A model generated the notes under the pieces. It searched no databases. It was not told the origin of the DNA and saw only the letters and a list, made by a program, of their open reading frames with translations. A stretch of DNA of 64,000 nucleotides from Polytrichum commune (lineage: Eukaryota > Streptophyta > Polytrichopsida > Polytrichales > Polytrichaceae): the NCBI GenBank assembly GCA_950295325.1, contig OX485803.1, forward strand, positions 42,733,554 to 42,797,553. The letters run 5' to 3'. The position numbers were made by a program, and so were the translations under genes. This document shows, in pieces, positions 32,097 to 43,169 of this stretch. Numbering within the stretch: the stretch's first letter is position 1; each line of letters opens with the position of its first letter.

Positions 32097-33030
32097 TTTA
32101 TGAATGAATTGGTTTTATATCATGTGAATTTTGACATAATTAGCCAAATGTGAAAGTATGGAAATTCAAACACACTTCAGGCACTTCTCACTAACATAAA
32201 TATAAGTAATACATGTTGTGTGTGGAGAGGTTAGGGGTTTAAAACTCAACATGAATAAGACATTGTTATGATAAGATTGGACTACGTGCTCAATAAAAAT
32301 AGAAACCATTATGAGTTCAATAATGAACACTATTGAGAGGGTCGACATGATCACTTGAAGACAAAAAAATTCTCACTTTAACCTCTTGTAACTTTTGCAT
32401 TTGAACTCCAATTCTAAAGTTGAAATGACAATCTTCTTGATTTGTAAGTACTTACCTAATAGAATAATTAAGCACATAACCTACAATACTAGATTCTAAC
32501 CTCTTTGGTAACTACTAAGGGGCTACCTAATGTCAATTTGCAGCTACCCCACCTTGCAAGTACACTAAATAGTCCTACTATTGTGGGCCACATTAATTTT
32601 CAACCTACGCTAAATTTCTACTAGGAAATTACTATGCGCGACTATTTGTTTTTCGTGCTACTTTTGATGTAAGATGACGATTTTATTTTATGTAAGGTGT
32701 TGGTCAAAAGTCTTCATGACAACTTAGGGGAGGACCTAGGGTCTTGGACCCACAATAATCCCATCTCGATTAGAAAATAAGCGTGGCCCACGCTAATTTC
32801 CCATCCACACTAATAGGACTATTTAGTGTAGTTGCGAAACCGCATTCATTAGTCACATACTAGCCACCAAACCTCACCAAGTAGCCATTGAACCTAAGTG
32901 ACAATTCATTACCGGTTGCCGAGCCTCGCCACTAGGTATCGAACCTTGTTACTCGCTATTAAACCACAAATGACATTGAATTTTTGACAAGTGTTAAAAT
33001 AAAATTGTCAGCCAAAGTGTCCAGGGCCAA
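32097..33030. other. Non-coding, dispersed repeat fragments
   Basis: The 32240-32480 part shares phrases (cttttgcatttgaactcc, tggactacgtgctcaa) with 40890-41100 and with 940-960, so it is a dispersed repeat of unknown class. The remainder shows nothing recognisable. Confidence 0.45.
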
Positions 33031-33371
33031 TAGAGTTATCCTTTAACTCAAGCGGAGTTTTAGTAGGGAGTTGGTTGTTTCGCATGCATAACTTTCCATG
33101 TTGGGTAAGTTGTGGGTGCATGCTTGGAGTCAATGTGGAGGTTTGAACAAAGGACCTTCCATATTAGTTCATTGGGTACCAAACTCATTTTGGCATTGCC
33201 AAGAGACGCCAAAATGAGTTTGATACCCAATGAACTAATATGGAAGGTTCTTCGTTCAAACCTCCACATTGACTCCAAGAACGCACCCACAACTTACCGA
33301 ACATGGAAAGTTATGCATGCGAAACAACCAACTCCCTATTAAAACTCCGCTTGAGTTAAAGGATAACTCTA
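33031..33371. repeat. 341-bp near-perfect hairpin (foldback element)
   Basis: Arms 33031-33194 and 33208-33371 are each 164 bp and differ at about seven positions by hand comparison, around a 13-base loop. Both strands carry a nearly identical open frame as a by-product of the symmetry, not as evidence of coding. A diverged relative lies at about 55990-56215. A transcript across it would form one long duplex suited to Dicer-like cleavage (inference). Confidence 0.93.
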
Positions 33372-33588
33372 ATATTGTTGAAAGTTTAGACTCAAACCCA
33401 GGTTTTGTCATTTGTACCCGTCATAAAAATACGTTATATCTAGCTACCAGTGAATGTTGACGAGCCTTGATCGGTAGATATGTGGGTGCTAAGTTACTGT
33501 GGCCATTTTTAGTACCATACATTTTTGGGTTGGATTGAATCGGGAATGGACTCATTTTAGGTTTGAGTCTCATGCTATAACATTGTTA
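33372..33588. other. Spacer between hairpin and MITE
   Basis: No feature is recognised. Confidence 0.4.
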
Positions 33589-33814
33589 CAATGAATGGGG
33601 ACAACTGACTGCTAGTTGAAGATGAACTGGGTTGAGTTTGAGAAATAACTGGTTGAAGTTCAAGACTTGAGGAAAACTACAGATCATTTAAAAGGAATAT
33701 ATGGAATATACTTCAAATGAATAATGAAACCCAAAAGATCACCACATGTAACCGGTTGGACTTGGAAACACTAGGATTTTAACTGATTAAGTCCAATAAT
33801 CTTCATGGACACTA
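33589..33814. mobile_element. hAT-like MITE, 226 bp
   Basis: Starts CAATGAATGGGGACA. The interior matches the family (gagtttgagaaataac; acatgtaaccggttgg). The flanking octamers CATTGTTA (33581-33588) and CATTATTA (33815-33822) differ at one base, as expected of an old 8-bp hAT target duplication. Confidence 0.85.
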
Positions 33815-36607
33815 CATTATTAAGAACATCTCCACCATAATATCTTAACGTCAAATAAAGCATATAATATTTTGTTTGTTTGGGGAACTTGTCAACCTGG
33901 GCGGGACCACTCATATTGAGTCAAATTCCACCTAAGCCTAGGCATACCCCGCCATTATTGGGGAGCAATCAGTAAGACAATGACACCTATCATCTGCCAC
34001 ATGATAAAGTAGGATACCACATTATTTGATATTAAAGTAATCTCTTGGCGGGCCAGAGGAGGGTTGCTATATGAGCCATTTGTGACAAGGGAATGTCCTC
34101 ACTACACTTGGGCCAATTCTAAGGTATGGAGGGGGGGGGGGCACTGGTGGGGCTCACTTTGTGTTGGCACTGTCACCCAAGAACCCGGGATGGCATTGGC
34201 TCGCCCCATACCAACGCTAGTGGGCACGCTCTACGAGGCTCAGTGTGCACTCCTTCCGAAACCACCACGGATTATCTACGATGCTCAGGTTGAGCATTGT
34301 AGAAACGTTGATGGTCCGGGATTGTCTTAACCGATTATTCCCAACCCCACATCACCTGATTATTGAACTAAGTAACGTCATGGCAGATATCATAATATAT
34401 AATTTTCTTTTTCTTTTTCTTTACGTGATCAAGTACAAGTCCTCACAATCATTCAACCTGGAATGATTAATATGATTTGAGCATGTAGTCCAATCTCATC
34501 GTAACGTGTGTCTTTCTAGTGTCCATTCTTAGCTACAAGCCGCCATGACATAACGACTGACCATATAAGGCCCATACTCCGGCTTTGAAACTCAAAGTGT
34601 CCATGTATTGTGGCTGGCTTGCAGGACAGACACTGTGCTCCCGAGCGCGGTTAGATACTCCGGGTGTTGTTTTTCTCTTCATTTTTATAAGATGTAAAGT
34701 TTTCTGTATCGATAGGCTTAATTCTTCCAAACTGGACTCATGTGGAGATATTTGCTGCCAAATCATCAGCAACTAAGTGATTTGTACTGCGACTTGCTTT
34801 TCCAGCAGGACGGAGCACAGTTTGATGCACAAGTTTCGACTTCACCTACCTAAGATCCTCCATTGAGTTACACAACTTTATTAGTAGCCCAAGGGACTCT
34901 GAGGTCTCATTCTTCTGAAGGAGCTTGCCACTTGGACACGACAAAGTCCTGGCGGGAGGGTCCGAGGCCGAGTCGCTTTATTCCAAGTGGAAATAATAGT
35001 GCAGAGCCACCAGCTTCTGGAACCCGACAACACCTGGACCAGTTTAAAAGAGTGTTGTGGATTTTTTTAACCATGGCCAAAAGGATGTCTTCACTTTTTT
35101 CCTTTGTACCTTGGCGGTCTCCAGCATGTATATGAGACTGAAAAAAAATCTGGAAGTTCGTTCTGGAAATGCAGTATGCTTTCGTTGTGTTCAGGTACGA
35201 GATACTAAGGGACGCGGATGTTGTTTGGTACGATTTTCATGGTCTCCAGCTTTGACCGGTTGTATTTACACAACAAAACATGTGTTGCATTAGCAAATCT
35301 ACGATGAGGCATCAGCGAAAAACGGGACTGAGAATCCGACCTTCCCTTGTTCACTTATGGTTATCGATCGGGAGTGCATGTTTCTTGGTGACTTCACTGA
35401 ATATACATATGTATATACGTCCTCCCAATTCTGTTCACTATTAATGTGGAGTAGTGATCAAAATTCGATGACATAGTCCAATCCAATTTTTTAACTGTGG
35501 CTTTATGGTGTTTGTTCTTAGATCCTCACTGCACCACATGCCAATCAAGCTCAGGTGTCCGATTAAGGAAAGTAATTGAATAACACCCACATACCTGAAA
35601 GAAACATGAGATAGCATCAACATTAGTAAGTAAGAGCAGACACTGTGACCAGATTGCCTGACTGTCACACTGCCTTCTGCAGGATCGCGTGTGAACATCA
35701 AATTTTTCGAGCCTTCAGACATTGTCCTATTTTTGACAGAAATGACGTTGTTTTGTCCTAGTGGGATGTGGATGGTCTAGCTCTAATTGTGTGGCAGCTA
35801 CAAACATTTCTCAAATTTGAGCAGATTTTGAGTCCAGATTTTGTAATGATTCACAATAGATCCGTGCTTGTGTCCCTGTGTTCAGAATGCTACACCCGAG
35901 TAAACCTACAGGTGTGGAGATTTGTGCAGCAATCAACATTTCCAGGTCTAAAAAAGACCTCACTTTCAGTCTTACATTGGTAGTGGCGCTATTGTAGGCA
36001 TTTCCACTTTGACAGACAATGTTGAACCGTTGGATCAAAAGAAGGAAACTGTCTCTTAAATTTAGCACTTGCAAATCACACAGTTTGTTATATCAAGTCT
36101 CTGAGTCGAAGCTGAGATGGAAATATCATAGTAGGAGTCCAAAGTGGTCATATAGGAGCTCTCAATTTGTGTTTATAACAATTGAACCTAGAATGGTGCC
36201 TATATTTTAAGCACATTGTCCAATCTAATCGTAATGCGTGTCTTTTGGGTGTCCATTCTTAATTACAAGACTGGCCATATCACTAGAATATAGGTTTTCA
36301 ATTCAAGAGTGTGACTCCTTCGGAAGGCCCACATACATCACAAAGTGCTTGACAATCTCCTGGTGGATCATGATCCTGTTTTGGTGGCGTCTCCTTGATA
36401 TATCGAATTTGAGACTTTATACCCTACATTTGACATACTGTTTAAAAGGGCAAGGAAATCAAACACCTCATCATGCCATCCATTGACCAACACCCCAGAT
36501 TCGTCTGGCTAACTGCAAGTCCTTCATCACTGCACTCCCAAATACAAAGGGCAAATTAATAGCCGTAATTTCATTTGAAGCAAATTTTGCACCTGGAACT
36601 GTCTTCT

Positions 36608-36609
<2 letters not shown>

Positions 36610-36635
<26 letters not shown>
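36610..36635. repeat. (GA)n microsatellite
   Basis: About 13 AG/GA units. Confidence 0.85.
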
Positions 36636-36638
<3 letters not shown>

Positions 36639-37102
36639 TGGTGACTTGCTTGGCGTAAATTTTACATAGGTTTGATCTTCAAATAAATGGATCAATTAGT
36701 CCATATTTGCCTGCACTTCGTTTCAGAAATCTGTTAACAAATAGTTAACTGTTGACGCATCCAGTAGTTAGGTTTTGAATGTGCAAAGCTGAGAGCATGT
36801 GTAAAGGTTTGACTGGTAGATAAAATCTTACTTATAACCGGTTTATGGCATCGTCTCGCCATCTTGGCAGTTTCTGGTTGGTTGAGAAGGGGGCAATATC
36901 ATGTAACCAGGCAGTCTCCAAGCATAACACCGAACATGTTCACAACAGTTCAGCAGACTTGAACTGGTGGTTCAATAGTGTTTCAACTTCCAGACGTGGC
37001 AGGGTGAACAAGTGGCATAGATCCAATTGGCTCCAAACATCGGCGGCTCAACATTCCCATAACACCGGCTTATGTTGGGTAAGTGCTTTGAATATATTCG
37101 TT

Positions 37103-37180
37103 GTGGTTAGTAGCCTCAGCACCCTGGGCCAAGCTCTGTCGAACTTGGCCCAGAGTGCCACAACTACCAGCCATAACCAC
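37103..37180. repeat. Imperfect 78-nt hairpin
   Basis: The inner arms 37119-37133 and 37144-37158 pair at 14 of 15 positions around a 10-base loop. Outer pairing continues with gaps to GTGGTTA/TAACCAC. The size is in the range of small-RNA precursors, but no known plant microRNA sequence is present in either arm. Confidence 0.6.
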
Positions 37181-37269
37181 ACCCTACAAAATGGTTACCC
37201 TAATTCCTTAACTGGGCTCGCCAAAAGGGTTACCCAATTTGTTATCATGAACAAAAGTTGCATGTGAAA

Positions 37270-37497
37270 CAATGAACAAGGAAAACTGACCGCTACTTAC
37301 AGATGAACCGGTTGAGTTTGAGAAATGACCGGTTGACGGTGGAGACATCAGGATAAAGACTGATTAATTATAGAAGAATCTATGGAATATTCCTGAAATA
37401 AATAAAGGAAAACCGGAAAGATCACAACATGTAACCGGCTGGACTTGGAAACACTAGGATGTGGACTGATTATGCCCAAAAATCTCCCTGGGCATTG
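37270..37497. mobile_element. hAT-like MITE, 228 bp
   Basis: Starts CAATGAACAAGGAAAAC and ends CTCCCTGGGCATTG. Family interior phrases are all present. The flanking octamers ATGTGAAA and ATGCAAAA agree at 6 of 8 positions. Confidence 0.8.
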
Positions 37498-40400
37498 ATG
37501 CAAAATGCATCTCATACAAGCAATAGAAGCTTCTGCTGTCCACCGCAGCATATACGAGGAAACTGGATTTGTGATTTCCTTCACCTGCGAGTTTTAGTGG
37601 CTGTCAATTAACTCGCCACAGAATTTTCCATGTATGTCAGTACACCTCGCTATCTCCTTCCACCATTCTAGATCGATTCTTGTGCCTGAGATCACCCTAG
37701 AGGTTGATTGAGTGGCATTGACTTGTGACACCACAACCCTGTTCCCACTTACTCAGTGATGGCCCTTACGCTTACATGTTGCAAAGATTTGGAGGAGAAA
37801 GTGAATGGGAACGGATTAAATGTAACCTGTGTGGTGTTTGGGACATGCAACGATCCTGGGAGGATAAACAGTGGTGCGATAAAAGATAGGATCGTATTTA
37901 ATGCTTCAAAGTAAAATCTTTAAATCTATAAGGGTAGTGGAAATTCACTTTGAGACTGCACTAGATACATCTCAAAATTGTTCATCGAAAATGTGGATTA
38001 TTTTATGAATATATACATATATATGTGGTTTACTTCATAATCCCTCCTGGAAACACCCTTGTACCTTGGGTGGTTCATGTCTCTACAAGGGAGTGGCTCC
38101 TAGACGATTGATGCATGTCTTTTATTTCAACGAGCACGTGAGAATTCTGCGAGGATCTTCAGGAGCTTTGAAGGCCACAATCAGCCTGCACAATTGAATT
38201 CTGTCAGATCAAATGAAGATGATAAACCTTTAGTACAGGGAACTTGAGTGATTTATTCCATAGGCTCTATGGAAAATCCTGTCAACATGAAATGACAAAC
38301 AGATAGTAAGATATTCTTCATAAAATGAAGAACTTACAGGTGAGGTACTTAGCTTCACATGTTTTCTCTCGAGTATCGCCGAATATAGGAGATTACATTG
38401 CAGCAAGCCGTAATAGGTACATATCCCAAAAGCTGTTTAAGGAAATTTTTCCCAAGATAGTATATCGCGAGCACTGTACCTTCTGGATTGGTCTCTTGGA
38501 GCCAATAGATTCAGAGAGGGTATGCAGGACATGGAAGTTTTATGAGGTTTTTTTGGTATTCTTGATGTGTTCCTGCAACTAATGTTCCAGCTTCACTGGG
38601 GCTCCTGGAGATTCAGGAAATTGATATTGTTGCTTTAAATGCATGTCAACAATTCTAATGGTTGTTCGATCCACTGAGACTTCCATTGAACCACAACTTA
38701 TCTCAAACAAGTAAAAAAAATCTAACATAAACACATGTTGTTCTTTGTCTGTTTGTTATTATCTGTCCACTTCATAACATAATCAACACATTTGTGGACA
38801 GAGTGAATTTTTGACACCGTATAATGCCTGCTCGTATGGTTCTTTATGCATAATACCTGCCATACAAGGCAAAATGCCCATTGTATAGCTCTTTACACAA
38901 AAAATCAGAAATTCTTGATGTAGGGTAATGCCCTTTGGGTGATGCTTTATGGAATTTTAGACACTCCCCTCATGCTCCCGCCCTTAAACAAGTACCCTTA
39001 AATCCCACAATGCACTCCCCTCAAGGTATTCCCCTATGCATGGACTATAAGAATTCCTAGTGGGGAGAGAAGTCCGTTTTTGTAACATTTGCCATACAAC
39101 TCTAGCTATTGTGTGGCATCATTCCAATAATCTCACAACTTGCATGTGATCAACACCTAGAAGTTTCTTATGATCAACTCACAACTTACAACATTTTCAT
39201 TCACATTTTCTTGTGCTACATTTGATGAAGATGTTGCTCAAGACTGCTAAGATTGCACATGGCAAAATTTTAGAGGAGGAATGTCAAGAATTTCCCCTTG
39301 AACTTAGGTCCTTTGGGAATGATTCCGACATGAAGTACATCAACATGTCTTTCAATCCAACGGTGAGTAAAAGCAAGGAGAATAGGAGGAAACTAGACTA
39401 GGCAAAATTGTAAGTGCAAAATTCAGGAGGTCAATAGCATGAGTGTTCACCAAGCAAGCGAAAGGAATACGAGCCTAGAGGTTACCAATGTTCCACAAGA
39501 AAACACCTTGTGATAAAACAGAGCATCCTAATAAATGTTTAAAATCAAAAGTTATAAAGGTATTAATCAAGAGCATTAGAAATTCCTTTGAGAATATATT
39601 AGGCATATTCTAAATTTAAAATGTATGGAATATCCCATGATTATGTGCATTATTTTAAATCTCACCTTAAAATAACTATGTAATTCATGTTGTTTATATC
39701 ATTAGAGGAGGAAGTTGTTATAGTAGTGGGCCTCAAGTCTAGGGATTTTTAGTGAATGCCCCTCCCCCAAAGAAAATTCCCCGACTGTACTTCCTTTCTC
39801 GTCCCTCGTGGCACATAACGTGCCACGCATGAAATCAAGACAAGAGAATAAATAAATAAAAATGTCCAGATTCTTTTTATTTATAATTTTTAAGAACATT
39901 AAGGATTTAAAAATAATATTTATAAGTTAAATAAATTTTTAGATTCATTAATTCAAATTAATCCTTTTTTTATGAGAATCATTGTTCAGATATGCAACAT
40001 GCACCCAAAATCAACAAACGGGAAGAACCAACTCTTACTAATAGTCTAAAGGGTCCAATCTAAAGGTCCAATCTTTTGATTTTCAGGTCTAATGAGATCT
40101 ACTCATGAGATACTTGGTTGTTTGGGCCCATGGATGGAAATCAAATTAGTAAGAAGCATCTCATTTTTGCTCACCAATTGAGGATCCTCTGAGGCCTATT
40201 TCGCCCCCCACCCCCTTAAATGTTTTTAGTTGTCTCAACATACGCAACTTAAATCACAACTTCATCTTCACAAATTGCTCAACAAAATGCGTGTAGACGG
40301 GGAGTTGCTCCGTTCTACTTGTTTCTATCTTTTAAGTGCACTCTCCTATGGAGCCCAGGCAATGTGGCTTCCGCTTGCCTGTCATTGCTCCATAACAAGA

Positions 40401-42105
40401 CTCTTCATCTAAGGTAGAAATACCATAACCCGTTAACCACCCTGTAGCCGTGCACTAGACCGCCGTCATAATGGTGAAGTGCCATTTCTAAAACCGATCA
40501 TGGCTCGGTGGCAACTTCAATGCGTGTACACTTAGTGTAGCCAATGGGAGTCAAGTGTTAATGCACTCATGAGGTAACTGATTTAGGCGATGTTCTGTAT
40601 GGAAATGCGGATTACCGTGTTCGGTGTAGGGAGAATCTAGTGAACGAGTAGGGAATTGAACAACTTTCCACTTTGAAAAATTGTAGCATTTTTTATATAG
40701 GACTAAAAAATATGAAACAATTTGCATTCTTCATGAATCCGTCTCGTCTATCTTGAAAAATTATCTCATGATTGTCAAACCAGATCTTCAATGCAAATCA
40801 CCTTATTTTCACGGGTTATGGTATTTCTACCTTAATATATTGGTCACTTGTCCTAATTGGACGCTTATATTTGAGTGGTAACTTATAATGTATGATCTGT
40901 AGTCAAGCACAGAACCAAAAAGACACATTGCATGATGAGATCGGACTTGGTGCTCAAATTGTACACACAATTCTAAGTTCAATAAGTAACACAAAGAGGA
41001 GTTGGGCTTATGTGTTTACTTACAAAGCAAGAATCTTCTTTTCGTCCACCTACAAATTTTGCATTTCAACTCCGATTTTGAAACTTGAAATAATGATGTA
41101 CATGGAAATTGCAAGAACTGTTATTTCAAGTTTGTAAAAAAATCATTATCTACAATTATGGACTATAATACTTGTAAAGCTGAATCAAAGCACCCTCTAT
41201 GGTACAAAGTGCATTGATGTGTGCAATTATGTTGTCCCATGCTAATTTATTGACATTCCACATTATTGATAACATTTATTACCACAATAATAGAATATAA
41301 GAATTCTATTTCACTATGGTTGCTATATGAATGTATAAACGAAGACATAAGTTTTGTTACATCTTATTTGGACCCAAGGTAATTTGCATGGTTAAAGAGG
41401 CAACCTATTTGCAAAGGCAACCTAATTGCACATATTAGGGTCTTAAATGGCTACTTTTTTTTTACCGCTTCTCGTAGGATATGAAACATTCGATAAGTTC
41501 AAGGTGGTTAGCAAATCCAAATCAAGGCCATAGCCGCTTTCTTCATAACTTTCGGAGCTCGTATGAATATCTTATTCATTATCAACGTGAAGACTCTCGT
41601 GCTCATTAAATGGTCACATATGTCCCTTTAATTAGGTTGACTATTGAACCAGGTATGGTTTTCATATTTTGACCATGCAGTCCAATGTCTCTATAACAAA
41701 TGTCTTTTTGGTCTCCGTTCTTGGAGACACACCAAACCACATGCCACTCAAATATAGGTGTATGTTTAATTATAATAATTGTATTAGACACATCGACCTT
41801 TAGTGTTTTGTTTAGGGACAAAAGAGGGGCTCCATCCCCCTCTTCGCATCCCATCTCCTTGGGTTGTCACCCCTGCAACCTTCCAATGCTCATCTCCTAC
41901 GTGTTCATTTTTACTATAAAAGAATCTCAAATATGTGGAATCGACTCATAAGCTTTTATGCAAGAACCTTATAATGAAATGGCACTCAAGGCTCGACAAC
42001 TTTTCAGCCTTTGCAATACTGAAAGTGAAATGAGAACAATGGGACCCCATAACGCTTTGAGAGGAGGTGATTGAGACGTTCGTTGGACAATATCAATGAG
42101 GAGGC
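37498..42105. other. No gene supported; AT-rich, dispersed repeats
   Basis: Dispersed-repeat phrases occur at 40840-41100 and 41600-41960. Elsewhere only short frames. Poly(A/T)-rich DNA near 39840-39970. I see no RNA gene or conserved protein. Confidence 0.45.
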
Positions 42106-42119
42106 GGGGGGGGGGGGGG
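42106..42119. repeat. Poly-G tract (14)
   Basis: Guanine homopolymer about nine bases from the left end of the neighbouring TIR element. Confidence 0.9.
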
Positions 42120-42127
42120 TTAATAGT

Positions 42128-42770
42128 ACACTAAATATTGTATTTAGTGTCATACGGTATTTTATGTCATTGTGATAACTTTTCTAATGACGCTTCTTAT
42201 GAATGAGGACAAGTCTAATTGAGGTTCAAGCAACGGAGAGAAAGAATATGTTGACGATAGCATAAGAGTAATGAGACTGTGAGTAAATGGAAGATGGCAT
42301 TGAGATTGAGTGTAAGTGAATTGAGTTGCTAACAATAGGCCAAGGATTAGAAGAATGGAAAGATAATGTTAGTTGGAAGAGAGAGAGAGAATTTGATTAA
42401 GGCCGTGGTTAATTATGAGTGTGAATACGAAGTGTAATGTTCCGAGAAGTTATTGCAGGTTAGTAAGAATATGAAAGTCTATGAGAGCCAAAGTCAAACT
42501 TGTGTGTGTGTGTGACATTGAGGTGATAGCCTTTCAGAGGTAATGTTGTAATTAATATCACCTACCAAGTGATATTTCATTCAAATTTTGATCATCCATG
42601 ACAATATTTCATCACAAGCTGCTGACAAGAGCAGGTGGAGTTTTGGCCGATGGATGAACTCACTCACCATCCATGACAATATTTGGTCACTTATTCATAA
42701 GAAGTGTCATCCAAAAAGTTACCGTAGTGACATAATATATCACATGACACAAAATATCATATTTAATGTA
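42128..42770. mobile_element. 643-bp element with about 85-bp terminal inverted repeats
   Basis: The left end TACACTAAATATTGTATTTA and the complement of the right end (TACATTAAATATGATATTTT) align inward for about 85 bases, through an ACTTCTTATGAAT-like segment. The ends resemble the TA-flanked MITE family at 30277 and 63357, and TA occurs at both tips. No transposase frame. Near the right inner part CATCCATGACAATATTT occurs twice (about 42592 and 42669). Confidence 0.75.
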
Positions 42771-42824
42771 GCACACACAACGAGGGAGATTGGCAGGAAA
42801 TATTGCCAAGAAGTACTGGTCCTC

Positions 42825-42835
42825 GGGGGGGGGGG
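42825..42835. repeat. Poly-G tract (11)
   Basis: Guanine homopolymer after AGTACTGGTCCTC. Confidence 0.9.
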
Positions 42836-43148
42836 TAGTCATTGGCTGGAGTAGCAATATACGTGCGAACAAATGATAGGGTATTTTAAAAACATGGGGG
42901 CTAAAAATTATAAATGGACTTAAGAGTAATATAGGGTATCAAAAATGACATTGGACATCTTTAAAGTACTATAGGGTATGGAATAATAGGTAATTTGGAA
43001 TTATAAGTAATGCAAGCCATTTTTCTATTAACCCAAAGTAGAATTTTACATAATGATAGCATGTGAAAAAAAGAAGAGAATTGAAAGTAATACCCCCCTA
43101 TAAAATAGTGGTTGTTCGCACCTATATCCTTAACTTTTTAACACACTG

Positions 43149-43165
43149 CCCCCCCCCCCCCCCCC
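43149..43165. repeat. Poly-C tract (17)
   Basis: Cytosine homopolymer directly followed by GAGTACTGGTC, which also appears in modified form next to the poly-G run at 42825. Confidence 0.9.
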
Positions 43166-43169
43166 GAGT

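Larger units (their letters stand above)
33823..37269. other. No gene supported; dispersed repeats and poly-G
   Basis: A poly-G run of 11 lies at 34131-34141. The phrases 'gtccaatctcatcgtaacg' (34489) and 'gtccaatctaatcgtaatg' (36220) mark a dispersed repeat also present near 41680. A (GA)n run lies at 36610-36635. The DNA between 34800 and 36000 is less AT-rich and could hold decayed exons, but frames are short and nothing is recognised. Confidence 0.45.

Noticed and set aside
33060..33342. Two near-identical 76-codon frames on opposite strands
   Set aside because: Produced by the hairpin symmetry, not two genes.
36845..37267. A 140-codon open frame on the plus strand
   Set aside because: No recognisable domain, composition like random translation, and it spans a hairpin; treated as chance.
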